A stretch of DNA of 64,000 nt, taken from JAXGRD01 sp040766105. Its GTDB lineage: Bacteria > Bacillota > Clostridia > Peptostreptococcales > Anaerovoracaceae. The stretch is from the NCBI GenBank assembly GCA_040766105.1, contig JAXGRD010000004.1, positions 186,001 to 250,000 of the forward strand, written 5' to 3'. A program made the position numbers and the translations under genes. Each line of letters opens with the position of its first letter. The stretch's first letter is position 1. The notes beneath the pieces are model-generated. The model saw nothing but the letters and a program-made list of their open reading frames with translations. It searched no databases and had not been told where the DNA came from. Positions 25,252-34,322 of this stretch are shown piece after piece.

Positions 25252-25518
25252 CTATTTTCTCAGTCCCAGACGAGCGATGAGAGTTCTGTATCTCTCCAAA
25301 TCCTTTTCTTTCAGGTAGTTGAGAAGGTTTCTTCTCTGTCCTACCATCTGCAGAAGACCTCTTCTGGAGTGGTGATCCTTCTTGTGAATCTTCAGGTGTT
25401 CATTTAGGTCATTGATTCTGTAGGTTAGAATCGCGATTTGTACCTCGGGAGAACCGGTGTCCCCTTCTTTGGTCTTGTACTCGTTTACAATTTCCGCTTT
25501 TTTTGCTTGATCAATCAT
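25252..25518 (-). CDS. rpsO: 30S ribosomal protein S15
   Basis: This 88-residue protein is of normal S15 length, with conserved GDTGSPEVQIA, HSRRGLLQMVGQRRNLL and the C-terminal RYRTLIARLGLR. It binds 16S rRNA in the central domain of the small subunit. The start at 25518 follows AAGGAGATTGAC; a TATCAT/TTGCAA promoter lies about 90 bases upstream. Confidence 0.98.
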   Translation of the reverse strand: MIDQAKKAEIVNEYKTKEGDTGSPEVQIAILTYRINDLNEHLKIHKKDHHSRRGLLQMVGQRRNLLNYLKEKDLERYRTLIARLGLRK

Positions 25519-25605
25519 GTCAATCTCCTTTTCTTTCATACGCCTGCTGCTGCGTCTCCGTCAGGAACTCGTAAGACGAAGCAGAGGTAACTCAGTTACC
25601 AACTC

Positions 25606-25634
25606 ATGATAGCATGCGTGCCCTTCATTTGCAA
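25606..25634 (-). promoter_or_regulatory. Sigma-A promoter of rpsO-pnp
   Basis: TTGCAA and TATCAT are 17 bases apart on the minus strand. About 80 bases of leader follow, including the palindrome GGTAACTGAGTTACC, which may form a regulatory hairpin. Confidence 0.65.
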
Positions 25635-25639
25635 GACAA

Positions 25640-26833
25640 TTATTTGACCATCTTGGATTCCTTCATTTTAAACGCCACCGGGATTACCAGCAGATTCAAA
25701 GCAACCAGAACCAACATGGGAATCACCGGCCCACCCAAGACCGCCATCAACTCCTCCAAAAGGAATACAAATACCACACCGGAAATCTGTCCCATGAGGA
25801 GTATCATGCCCAAGGAAGTGCCTTCTTGCACCGGGTACGCAACCTCCGATCCATGTTGAAACATAATGGGTGCGGCACCCATAATGGAAAATCCGGCCAA
25901 TCCTGCGACAACAACCAATAAGCCGTATCCATCCAACAGGGATAATCCCAGATAGAGAGGAACCAAGGCAATCAATACTCCTCGGAGAAAAGGAATCCTT
26001 CTTCCCACCTTATCGGAAATGATAGGTAAAACAATCGCTCCCAACACGCCGGCAATTACAAAAACAGCCCCTATGGTTCCTGCCTGCCCCGAAGTAATCC
26101 CTCTGGGAGCCAACAGACCCTCGATTAAGGTCAATATGGTGTTGAAGATTCCCATAGAGATAAAAGCAATAAACAAGGTAATCATATACTGCTTTCCGGA
26201 GAAGAGTTTCTTGATGGTTTTCAAAGAAAAGTCTTCCCGTTGGGCAACAGGTCCGGGAGGTGGAACCGCAGGCTTTTCTCGTGCGAAGAGAAGAGAAACC
26301 ACGGCGCAAACTGCACCGATGATACCAAATACCAGTAAAACAGAGGGAATCCCTCCCTTTGTTACGATTATGGGAGAAAGTGCCATGGGAATGGCAAATC
26401 CCAAGTACTGGGCCATGGTCAATAAACCTGCTGCAGTAGCCCTTTCTGTGAGAGGAAACCAGTTGGCCGCAACCTTCGTGGTGATATTGAGCAGAAAGGG
26501 CTGTCCCGCAGCAATGAGGAATTGCGATATCATGACCATGGCAAAGCTGTCTGCAAATATGCCTCTTGTCAAACCAAAAATTCCTGTCAACAGTGCACCG
26601 ATGATCAATGATGCTCTATATCCATAGCGATCGATGACAAAGGATGCGGGAATGGAGAAGATAATAAACATAATCATGTAGCTCATTGTGAAGAGGGTAA
26701 TGGATAAGCTTTCCACACCATAGAATTCCTCCGCTACACTGGAAATCGGCGATAAGCTAAGCCACATGATTTCCGTGGCGATAATCACCGGAATCGTCGT
26801 AAAGAGAATGACCCATCGATAAGGAGATACCAC
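25640..26833 (-). CDS. Major facilitator superfamily transporter
   Basis: This 397-residue protein has about twelve hydrophobic segments. The MFS loop motif between segments 2 and 3 is visible as VIDRYGYRAS, and its second-half counterpart as ISDKVGRRIPF. The GTG at 26833, seven bases after GGGAGG and one base beyond the kinase stop, is the likely start; an ATG at 26851 inside the kinase gene is the alternative. It is the last gene of the TetR-aminotransferase-aldolase-kinase operon and probably imports or exports that pathway's substrate. Confidence 0.88.
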   Translation of the reverse strand: MVSPYRWVILFTTIPVIIATEIMWLSLSPISSVAEEFYGVESLSITLFTMSYMIMFIIFSIPASFVIDRYGYRASLIIGALLTGIFGLTRGIFADSFAMVMISQFLIAAGQPFLLNITTKVAANWFPLTERATAAGLLTMAQYLGFAIPMALSPIIVTKGGIPSVLLVFGIIGAVCAVVSLLFAREKPAVPPPGPVAQREDFSLKTIKKLFSGKQYMITLFIAFISMGIFNTILTLIEGLLAPRGITSGQAGTIGAVFVIAGVLGAIVLPIISDKVGRRIPFLRGVLIALVPLYLGLSLLDGYGLLVVVAGLAGFSIMGAAPIMFQHGSEVAYPVQEGTSLGMILLMGQISGVVFVFLLEELMAVLGGPVIPMLVLVALNLLVIPVAFKMKESKMVK

Positions 26834-26834
26834 G

Positions 26835-28391
26835 TTACCGCCTCCCTTCATTGAGGGCACGGAAGCTCTTCTTGTTATTCTCATATAAGTTCTTAAACTC
26901 CATAAAGAGGAGGTCGTAAATGTCCCTATCCGGTGACGGCTCATAGGTAGCCTTTACCGGAACAATTGCCTTTACCTCTTGAAGGGCATCAATCTTGCCC
27001 ATGCCCATGGCAATGAGGATGGCTGCACCTGCCGCACCTACGTTTTGGGGCTGATCCACCGTCTCCACCCTTCGGTCCAACACATCCGCCAGTATTTGAC
27101 AGGTCAAAGGAGCCAGGGCGCCGCCGCCGACAAACTTCACAGGATCAGAGGTTTGCACCTTCTTTTCCATGGCGGAAAGCTGCCATTTTAGGTGGAGGCA
27201 GACACCTTCAATGACGGCATGAATCATATCCTTTCCTACAGTCTCCAAACTCAAGTTAAAGAACATACCGGCAGCATTGGGATCCTCAAAGGGGTTGCGA
27301 TTTCCATGAAGCCAAGGGGTGAAGATGACACCGTTGCTTCCCGGTGGGACGTCTCTGATTTCCTTCATCATCCCCTCGTAGCTCCGTTCCTCCAAGGGGC
27401 TCATGCCTTCCATTCCGATGTTGTTCTTCGCCCACTCCAAGCACTTTCCCGCCGTTTCCAACTCGGCAAAGCAGTGAAAGAAGTCAGGATCCACACCAAC
27501 GATGGATGCAATCTTTGTCTGTATGTCCAATTTCTGTTCTTTGGTTACGGTAGAAACCCATCCGGATGTACCCATGTAAACGTGGGTTTCTCCCGGCATA
27601 ATTGCCGCCGCACCAAGGCCGATGAGGGAAGCATCTCCGCCTCCTGAGTAAACTGCCGTCTCCTCGGACAAACCCAGCTCTTCTGCAGCCTTGGGTAGAA
27701 GAGTACCTACCTTGTCCTGAGAACGACAGATAGTAGGAAGATGATTCATATCCACCTTCAACATTCCGCATATGGTTTCACTGAAATTCTTTTTCTTAGT
27801 GTCGTAGAGAAGAGTGGCAAAGGCGCTGTCATGGGACATGGTAAACTGTCCGGTTGCTCTGCAAACCAAATAGTCCTTCACATCCAGCCACTTGTGAACG
27901 CGTTGGAAGACTTCCGGTTCTTCTTCGGCAACCCATCTGTACTTCCAAACGGGATCCTTTACACTGGCGGAAACCGCCCCGGTCCTCTTTATGGAAGCAA
28001 GTACCTTGCGACCGTTCATTCCCGATACCTTGATGCCGTGTCCCAAGCCCTCTTTTAGCTGCTTTCCCCCTCGGTTATCCATATAGCTCATGGCTCTTCT
28101 CACATGACGCCCTTGCTCATCCACCAAAACCAGTGCCTGCATTTGCGCACAAAAAGAGATGCCGCCGATTGCTTCTTTGGTAATCCCCTGTCTCTCCAGT
28201 AGAGAACCGGTGGTCTTGCACATGGCAGCCCACCATTGATCCGGATCCTGTTCTGCGCCGCCTCCGGGAAGAATATAGAGAGGGTAGTTTTCCTTCTCGC
28301 CGTCTACATATCGAATTCCCTTGGAAATGTCATATATGCAAGCCTTGACCCCCGTCGTCCCCATGTCGTAGGCGATTACCATCTGTTCCAT
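26835..28391 (-). CDS. FGGY-family carbohydrate kinase
   Basis: This 518-residue sugar or polyol kinase has the two-lobed ATPase fold. The N-terminal phosphate loop is YDMGTTGVKA, a substrate-region motif is DVKDYLVCRATGQ (near residue 175), and the adenosine motif is VGGGALAP (near 425). The start overlaps the aldolase 3' end by 62 bases with AAAGGAG before it. In FGGY pathways the phosphorylated product commonly goes to a class II aldolase, which is encoded just upstream. The sugar is unknown; xylulose-kinase-like is as far as the sequence goes. Confidence 0.88.
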   Translation of the reverse strand: MEQMVIAYDMGTTGVKACIYDISKGIRYVDGEKENYPLYILPGGGAEQDPDQWWAAMCKTTGSLLERQGITKEAIGGISFCAQMQALVLVDEQGRHVRRAMSYMDNRGGKQLKEGLGHGIKVSGMNGRKVLASIKRTGAVSASVKDPVWKYRWVAEEEPEVFQRVHKWLDVKDYLVCRATGQFTMSHDSAFATLLYDTKKKNFSETICGMLKVDMNHLPTICRSQDKVGTLLPKAAEELGLSEETAVYSGGGDASLIGLGAAAIMPGETHVYMGTSGWVSTVTKEQKLDIQTKIASIVGVDPDFFHCFAELETAGKCLEWAKNNIGMEGMSPLEERSYEGMMKEIRDVPPGSNGVIFTPWLHGNRNPFEDPNAAGMFFNLSLETVGKDMIHAVIEGVCLHLKWQLSAMEKKVQTSDPVKFVGGGALAPLTCQILADVLDRRVETVDQPQNVGAAGAAILIAMGMGKIDALQEVKAIVPVKATYEPSPDRDIYDLLFMEFKNLYENNKKSFRALNEGRR

Positions 28392-29358
28392 CCATATCTC
28401 CTTTGAGCTTTGAATACTTTTTCAGATATACCATACGCATTATCATCACATCAAATCTGCCGATGGCTTTGGCCTTCCCCATGGCACTCGCCGCAAAAAA
28501 AGCCTTGCAATTCTTTGATACCAACATGGCCACCGCTTCCGCATCCGCAGCATTGTCTCCCCTGCAGAGAGCCCCCCTTCCTTTGAGAAGAATAGCCGCC
28601 TCTCCTCGCTCCTCCTGCAAGGATTCCAGGTAAGGAGCCTTCCACCCAATCATCTGGGCAAAGTCCTCCGAAAAAGGAAAAAGATCCATTTCCAAAGAAA
28701 GAAATGCCATCACCACCGGGTCCCTGTTCCATATTTCACCCGGACGATCTCCTTCTTCTCGCATCTCTCCCTTTGACACAGCTAAAGCAGGACTGATTTC
28801 ATCCAAGTAATTGCCGCAGGCCTCTTCCAAAATCCCTGCCGTCCGGAATACTTCCTCATAGGTGGCACCGAAGCAAACCACGCCGTGGTATCGAAGCAAG
28901 ATTGCATTATTCTTTGATTTCTTCAAAGCGGCTACCACATTTTTCGAAAATTTCTTTGTTCCGGGAAGAGCATACTTTGATAATATTACCCTCTTCCCTA
29001 GACCGGGATAGTGAACCTTGAAGTTCAATGCATCCAAGGGCATAGATGCCACAGCAGATCCATTCTGCTGGTGCGTATGGATGATAAAGGAAACATCCGG
29101 TCTGTTACGATAAATGTCTCTGTGAAGTCGCTTTTCAGAGGAAGGTTTCACCTCTCCTTCATAGCCCAAATCCTTGATTCGAACCTCTACGATATCGTCT
29201 TCTCTCAAGAGCAAATAATCCTTGCCGCTGGGAGTGATGGCAAAGGTATCCTCATCAATTCTTACGCTGACATTTCCCCAGGTTCTGGCAATCAGCCCGC
29301 TGTGGACCAGCTCCTTCCCGGCTTTGATGACCAGTCTTTTCGCTTCTGTTCTATCCAT
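28330..29358 (-). CDS. Class II aldolase/adducin family protein, two-domain
   Basis: This 342-residue protein has the class II aldolase fold in its first 200 residues: WGNVSVRIDEDTFAITPSG, SSEKRLHRDIY, a metal-binding HTHQQNG and a later LRYHGVV histidine. Proteins of this fold cleave sugar phosphates by zinc-assisted retro-aldol chemistry. The second part (about 215-320, with GRGALCRGDNAADAEA) looks like a partial repeat of the same fold. The frame runs 62 bases into the kinase gene, so the last 20 residues may be non-conserved. It lies between the aminotransferase and kinase genes. Confidence 0.85.
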   Translation of the reverse strand: MDRTEAKRLVIKAGKELVHSGLIARTWGNVSVRIDEDTFAITPSGKDYLLLREDDIVEVRIKDLGYEGEVKPSSEKRLHRDIYRNRPDVSFIIHTHQQNGSAVASMPLDALNFKVHYPGLGKRVILSKYALPGTKKFSKNVVAALKKSKNNAILLRYHGVVCFGATYEEVFRTAGILEEACGNYLDEISPALAVSKGEMREEGDRPGEIWNRDPVVMAFLSLEMDLFPFSEDFAQMIGWKAPYLESLQEERGEAAILLKGRGALCRGDNAADAEAVAMLVSKNCKAFFAASAMGKAKAIGRFDVMIMRMVYLKKYSKLKGDMDGTDGNRLRHGDDGGQGLHI

Positions 29359-29368
29359 GATTCACTCC

Positions 29369-30853
29369 TCAGACTAACTGCACCACATTTCGAAATACTC
29401 GCTCAAATCGGCCGAGCACATCGGGAAGCATCTCCTCTTGGTAGGCACCGCTGGTATAAAGTCGGCTTCCCGCCAAGGTAACCAGACCTTCTGCCATGTA
29501 GGCACAACCCATGTGCTCCATCTCCGTCTTTCTGGCAGAGGTTTCCTTTAAGACATGGGGAATCTGCCAGGGCTTACTCCAATCCAGAGCGAAGTGCATT
29601 GCTCCCGTTGTCTCCAAATGACAGATGGATCCGTGGTTAAAGGCAACAAAGGGCAGGTTGTATTTCTCAATCAGTCCATTGATGCCCTCCATCATCTTAT
29701 CTGCGAAGCGCCCGGCCTGCACAATAGCATCCGTTTCTTCCAGCTGGCAAAGAGTGTAATATCCTGCCACACAACTGATGGGTGTAGCAGCCAACGTACC
29801 CCCTACCAATGCCTTGGAATGGTGCGCTTCGCCTCCGATACCCGATGCCAAATACTTCATGACTTCCCGCTTCCCACCGATGCCGCCCGCACCGGGATAA
29901 CCTCCGGCGATGACCTTTCCAAAGATGGTCAAATCGGGTGATACGCCGAAATATCCTTGCGCTCCCGACATCCCGATACGAAAGCCTGTGACCACCTCGT
30001 CAAAAATCAACAGTGCATCATATTCTCTACACAGTTTCTCCACACCTTTACAAAAAAGCCGGCTCAATGGTCTGGTTGCGCTTTCCGGTCCCATCGGCTC
30101 AATGAGAACAGCCGCGGTTCCTCCGGTCAACTTATTGCGTTTCAGTTTTTTCTCCAAATCATTGAGATCGTTGGGGAAAAACTCCTGGGTGTATTTGAAC
30201 ATATGACCGGGAACCCCCTTAGCCTGTGTCCCCTTGGATCCGGGTATGCGAATCCCATAGGCCAGCTGATCGCTCCATCCATGGTAGGCGCCTCCCATCT
30301 TAATGATATTCTTCTTCTTGGTGGCAAGACGCGCAACGCGAATAGCACCCATACATGCCTCTGTGCCGCTGCCCAGCATGCGAAACATCTCTACGGAAGG
30401 CATGGAATCACATATTTTCTTCCCAAGCTTATATTCATACTCATGAAACAGCCCTGTAGAAGGGCCACATGTTTGTAACAGCTCTACCACCTTATCTCGC
30501 ACTTCCACCGGATTGCTTCCCAATACGGTTGGCCCACCGGCCTGGAGAAAGTCATAATATCTATTACCGTCAACATCATATAGAAAAGCCCCTTCCGCCC
30601 TTTCAAAGGCAAGGGGAAAGGGGTGATTGAAGGCCAAATTGTGTTGCACGGCACCGGGAATAATCTCCCCTGCCATACCGGTCAACTCTTTGGATTTACC
30701 GCATTTTTCATTGAAATACCTATCTTCATATTCAGCCAATGCTTCCGGGCTGATGGAATAGATAGGCTTATGAATAAGCTTATCCAACTTCCGTGTAATC
30801 ATTGTTGCATCCGGATATTTGCTGATAGAAAATACGCTTTCTCTATTATTCAT
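29369..30853 (-). CDS. Class III pyridoxal-phosphate aminotransferase (glutamate-1-semialdehyde-like)
   Basis: This 494-residue aminotransferase is distinct from the one at 19969. It shows DVDGNRYYDFLQAGGPTVLG near residue 95, the cofactor aspartate in LLIFDEVVTGFR (near 285), and the Schiff-base lysine in IFGKVIAGGYPGAG (near 313). A GSGTEA segment near 160 binds the cofactor phosphate. The start overlaps the TetR end by 8 bases, with AGGGGG upstream. Genomically linked aldolase and kinase genes suggest an amino sugar, amino polyol or amino acid-derived substrate; it is unlikely to make haem precursors here. Confidence 0.87.
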   Translation of the reverse strand: MNNRESVFSISKYPDATMITRKLDKLIHKPIYSISPEALAEYEDRYFNEKCGKSKELTGMAGEIIPGAVQHNLAFNHPFPLAFERAEGAFLYDVDGNRYYDFLQAGGPTVLGSNPVEVRDKVVELLQTCGPSTGLFHEYEYKLGKKICDSMPSVEMFRMLGSGTEACMGAIRVARLATKKKNIIKMGGAYHGWSDQLAYGIRIPGSKGTQAKGVPGHMFKYTQEFFPNDLNDLEKKLKRNKLTGGTAAVLIEPMGPESATRPLSRLFCKGVEKLCREYDALLIFDEVVTGFRIGMSGAQGYFGVSPDLTIFGKVIAGGYPGAGGIGGKREVMKYLASGIGGEAHHSKALVGGTLAATPISCVAGYYTLCQLEETDAIVQAGRFADKMMEGINGLIEKYNLPFVAFNHGSICHLETTGAMHFALDWSKPWQIPHVLKETSARKTEMEHMGCAYMAEGLVTLAGSRLYTSGAYQEEMLPDVLGRFERVFRNVVQLV

Positions 30854-31421
30854 TTTTAATCCCCCTAATGATTAAGTCCAATGCGCCTTCTATTTTTTCC
30901 ACCGCCTTTTCCTCTTCTTCCTTTCCCCACTGAAATATTCCTACGTAATACAGGCCAATCAATGCGTACACAACATCATCCGGTGACACATCTTTTCGAA
31001 GGGCCCCTTTTGCTTCTCCTTGCTTTACAATTTCCCGCAAGTGATCGGTTAGTTCATTTTCTATGGGGTGCAATGATCCTTCCGGATCAGCTGCAAGACA
31101 GACAATCCGTTTGGAGAGGGCAATATTGGGCCGAGCATCTAAAATGAGAAACGTCATCGCCTTGCGAAGGGTCTCTTCCCAGTCTTGGCTGATTTCTTTC
31201 CCGAGGTGCTCCTGTAGGTTGTCGATTTCTTCTCGAGCGGTTCCTTCTAGGAGGCTTTCTTTGTCAGAAAAGTAATTGTAAAAGGTGCCTCTAGAAATCT
31301 CGGATAATTCGGCAATCTCATCAATGGTCGTTCCTTCATACCCTTTCTCCTTAAAAAGCTTTCTTGATGTCTTCAGAATCCTTGCTCTGCATTTGAGCTT
31401 ATTCCTTTCTCTTAGTGACAT
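30846..31421 (-). CDS. TetR/AcrR-family transcriptional regulator
   Basis: This 191-residue regulator has an N-terminal helix-turn-helix, ILKTSRKLFKEKGYEGTTID followed by SEISRGTFYNYFSDKESLL. The C-terminal ligand-binding half shows no strong family signature. It is the first gene of the operon with the aminotransferase, aldolase, kinase and MFS genes and probably represses it. A promoter TTGAAA-N17-TATGCT and a small dyad lie upstream. Confidence 0.9.
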   Translation of the reverse strand: MSLRERNKLKCRARILKTSRKLFKEKGYEGTTIDEIAELSEISRGTFYNYFSDKESLLEGTAREEIDNLQEHLGKEISQDWEETLRKAMTFLILDARPNIALSKRIVCLAADPEGSLHPIENELTDHLREIVKQGEAKGALRKDVSPDDVVYALIGLYYVGIFQWGKEEEEKAVEKIEGALDLIIRGIKNE

Positions 31422-31453
31422 GATAACCTCACACTCCTTGTCTTGCTAACTTC

Positions 31454-31519
31454 AGCATACAACATATATCATTGGTTTTCAATATTTATACTCATGTTTA
31501 TTTTTGTATTTGAGTACAA
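31454..31519 (-). promoter_or_regulatory. Promoter and possible operator of the TetR-led operon
   Basis: TTGAAA (31477-31482) and TATGCT (31454-31459) are 17 bases apart on the minus strand. The dyad TTGTA-N6-TACAA (31504-31519) lies 21 bases upstream of the -35 box and could be the regulator's site. Confidence 0.5.
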
Positions 31520-31522
31520 TTA

Positions 31523-32488
31523 TTATATCGTCATCACCCGGTACAGTAGGGGTAGAAGAAATGGCACCACAAAGGTGAGAATGGTTCCGGTGATCAAAGT
31601 GACCAGTCCCAAACGAATCCCTACGAACTTGGTAACGGGAGCCAACATGGTATCCATATTTCCTACCGCACCTCCTGCGATCGGGCTTCCCAAGCTGATT
31701 CTCACAAGGAGCGGCATGAGAAGAATAGTAAAGAATTCCCGTAGCACATTGACGATAAAACCATAGGTACCCATTTGAAGTCCGAACGCCTCCGTCATAT
31801 AAGCGCCGGTTACGCTGTAAAAGCTCATCCCTCCTGCAGCCAGCAGGGGCACCTTCATTGGGACATCCAGGATAAGCCCTGCAATGAATCCTCCCGACAG
31901 ACTTCCCACTATGATTGCAAGAGACAGCCACAAGATGCGAAATCCCAGCTTCCTAATAAATCGAAAGACGGATCGGTTGGCTCCCTGAGAGATCCCCACA
32001 CAAATATATAAAGCGATCAAGGATCCGACGAAAAAGGGATCCACCCATTCGGGATCCAGCACCGGCCGTAACAGCATCCCTGCCAGCAAACCGGCAAGCA
32101 AGCCGCCGGGCATAATCCAAACCAAGAAAGAGCCACCCTTTTTCTCTTCCCCTTGGGGCACGCTCTGAGACAGAACCGTCATGTCCAGGTTTTCGGCTTT
32201 CAATTCCCTGTCCAACTTCTTCAATGGAAGCACTGTCTTCTCGCAGAGATATACAAAGAACACACTGCAACCGATTGCCAGTAAGGAAATTACAATGCAT
32301 TGAAATCCTATCTTCAGGAAGTTATTGATTATTTCTTCATCCAAGCCGATTCCAAGACCGATAGCAGCCATCAAAAATATGAGAACTACTGTCGTAGCCT
32401 TATCTGCGACAGCCAAAAACTTTCCGGACTTTATGAAAAGACCGAGGGCAATTCCAATACCCAAACAAACAAAAGGTATGACAGTCAT
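31523..32488 (-). CDS. lysO: LysO-family lysine exporter
   Basis: This 321-residue membrane protein has about eight or nine hydrophobic segments. Two conserved blocks fit the LysO (DUF340) family: GLGIGLDEEII near residue 45 and the C-terminal SPIAGGAVGNMDTML. LysO exports lysine and toxic analogues. It starts 12 bases after ribF with AGGAGG, so it appears to be the last gene of the rimP-ribF transcript, an unusual place for it. About 100 bases separate it from the TetR gene downstream. Confidence 0.85.
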   Translation of the reverse strand: MTVIPFVCLGIGIALGLFIKSGKFLAVADKATTVVLIFLMAAIGLGIGLDEEIINNFLKIGFQCIVISLLAIGCSVFFVYLCEKTVLPLKKLDRELKAENLDMTVLSQSVPQGEEKKGGSFLVWIMPGGLLAGLLAGMLLRPVLDPEWVDPFFVGSLIALYICVGISQGANRSVFRFIRKLGFRILWLSLAIIVGSLSGGFIAGLILDVPMKVPLLAAGGMSFYSVTGAYMTEAFGLQMGTYGFIVNVLREFFTILLMPLLVRISLGSPIAGGAVGNMDTMLAPVTKFVGIRLGLVTLITGTILTFVVPFLLPLLYRVMTI

Positions 32489-32500
32489 GGTCTGTCCCTC

Positions 32501-33439
32501 CTATTTCATCGCTCTATTCTGCCTGTGAAAAGCCTTGACCATAATGCAGTCGTCAGTTATTTGCTTGGAAAGGGCTTCAATGCTGTCGAACTTTCGCTCA
32601 TCTCTGGTCTTCTTAAGAAACTCCACGCGGATATTCTTTCCGTAAAGTTCCCGATCAAAGTCAAAAATATGGGTTTCCACATTTTTGTGATACTCCCCAA
32701 TGGTAGGTTTGACACCTACATTGGTAATACTGGGGTATCGTACACCGTTATAGGTACAGTAGGTAATGTAAACACCGTTGGAGGGCGATACCATCGTCTC
32801 GTCAATGACCAAATTAGAAGTGGGAAATCCTATGGTTTTGCCCAGTTTATTCCCCACGACCACCTCTCCGCCAATGGAGTAGTATCTTCCCAGAAACTTG
32901 GCGCAGCGATCCACCGCACCCTCCTCAATGAGCTTGCGAATCAGCGTCGAGCTGACCACCTGCCCGTCTACTTTAAAGGCCTCCAACACGTGAATCCCAA
33001 AGCCTTTCCGCAGGCTTTCGTCCATGAGGACCTTCACATCTCCTGCCGCCTTGTAGCCGAAGCGGTAGTTGAATCCACAGTATGCTTCCTTCATCTTGAA
33101 GGCGTCTAGGAGAAGATCGTCGATATAGTTGATGGGACTCATGTGAAGAATTTCATCGGTGAAGGGAATGTTGAACATGTAATCGATACCAAGGTTGCCG
33201 ATAATATGCGCCTTGTCCTCGCAGTACATGATATTCTTCACCGCATTGCCGTTACCGAGAAGATTCCGCGGGTGGTTGGAAAAGGTGAAAACAGCACTCT
33301 TGAACCCTGCCGCTTCCGCACTCTTTACTGCGCGCCGAATCAACTCCTGGTGCCCTCTGTGAACGCCGTCAAAGTTGCCCAAGGCAATAACCGTGCTTTT
33401 AATATCTTTAATTTCTTCCAATGAGTTATACACTATCAT
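32501..33439 (-). CDS. ribF: Bifunctional riboflavin kinase/FAD synthetase
   Basis: This 312-residue enzyme makes FMN and then FAD. The N-terminal adenylyltransferase domain has ALGNFDGVHRGHQELI near residue 20 and FNYRFGYKAAG near 122. The C-terminal riboflavin kinase domain has GFPTSNL and NGVYITYC around residues 200-230. It lies between truB and lysO with tight spacing, the common Gram-positive arrangement. Confidence 0.96.
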   Translation of the reverse strand: MIVYNSLEEIKDIKSTVIALGNFDGVHRGHQELIRRAVKSAEAAGFKSAVFTFSNHPRNLLGNGNAVKNIMYCEDKAHIIGNLGIDYMFNIPFTDEILHMSPINYIDDLLLDAFKMKEAYCGFNYRFGYKAAGDVKVLMDESLRKGFGIHVLEAFKVDGQVVSSTLIRKLIEEGAVDRCAKFLGRYYSIGGEVVVGNKLGKTIGFPTSNLVIDETMVSPSNGVYITYCTYNGVRYPSITNVGVKPTIGEYHKNVETHIFDFDRELYGKNIRVEFLKKTRDERKFDSIEALSKQITDDCIMVKAFHRQNRAMK

Positions 33440-33440
33440 C

Positions 33441-34322
33441 CTATATCTCCGTATGAAAAACCTTGTGCGCCTTTATCTCCTCCGACCCTTCCACCTGATC
33501 GGCCATTCCTAAAAAACTATCTTCATAATAAACCCGAATCTTGCCTTTTGGGAAGACCCCTTTGCAAGAAATTTTCTTTCCTTGGGTGAAATCTATTGCA
33601 GCATCCCTTTTCACTTGAACCTTTGGAAAGTCGGTGAGAGGATAATCAATGGGAAGAATCTTCTTCGCAATCTCCTCTGTGCTCATTTCCTTCAAGTCCC
33701 GAATATCTACGGCATCTTCTACGTGAAAGGCACCACTGGACAACCGTTCCAAGTCACTCATGGCACCGCCTACCCCTAAGGCATTCCCCACATCCCTGCA
33801 AATAGAGCGTAGATAGGTTCCTTTGGAACAGATTACCCGAAAGGTAATCTTTCCGTCACAAATCTCTTCTACATCCATTTGAAATATGGTCACCTTCCTA
33901 GACTTGATTTCTACCTCTTTGCCGGCACGGGCATATTCGTAGAGTTTCTTTCCCTTGACCTTTAGGGCGGAGTATATGGGAGGAACCTGAGAAATCTCAC
34001 CCTTGAAGGGAAGAAAAGCTCCGCGAATTTCCTCTTCCTCCAAATGCGAAAAACTTTTTTCCTCCATGGTTCTTCCCCAGATATCACAGGTATCCGTGTC
34101 TATCCCAAGCTGCATGGTGCAGCGGTATTCCTTTTTATCATCATCCAAGTATTCCATGATTCTGGTAGCAGAGCCCATACATATGGGAAGAACCCCTGTT
34201 GCCATGGGGTCCAAAGTTCCGGTGTGGCCAACTCTCTTTACCCCCACCAACCGGCGCACAATGGCGACACAGTCGTGGGATGTAAAGTTCTGCGGCTTGT
34301 TCACATTGATGATTCCCTTCAT
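33441..34322 (-). CDS. truB: tRNA pseudouridine(55) synthase
   Basis: This 293-residue enzyme makes pseudouridine in the T loop of tRNAs. It begins with GIINVNKPQNFTSHDCV and has the catalytic aspartate in HTGTLDPMATGVLP (near residue 39). A C-terminal PUA-like region follows. Its start overlaps the nrnA stop by 4 bases, indicating translational coupling. Confidence 0.97.
   Translation of the reverse strand: MKGIINVNKPQNFTSHDCVAIVRRLVGVKRVGHTGTLDPMATGVLPICMGSATRIMEYLDDDKKEYRCTMQLGIDTDTCDIWGRTMEEKSFSHLEEEEIRGAFLPFKGEISQVPPIYSALKVKGKKLYEYARAGKEVEIKSRKVTIFQMDVEEICDGKITFRVICSKGTYLRSICRDVGNALGVGGAMSDLERLSSGAFHVEDAVDIRDLKEMSTEEIAKKILPIDYPLTDFPKVQVKRDAAIDFTQGKKISCKGVFPKGKIRVYYEDSFLGMADQVEGSEEIKAHKVFHTEI

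Noticed and set aside
28330..28392. 62-base overlap of aldolase and kinase read as a frameshift or error
   Set aside because: Both frames have intact conserved domains and the kinase has its own ribosome site; a non-conserved aldolase tail is simpler.
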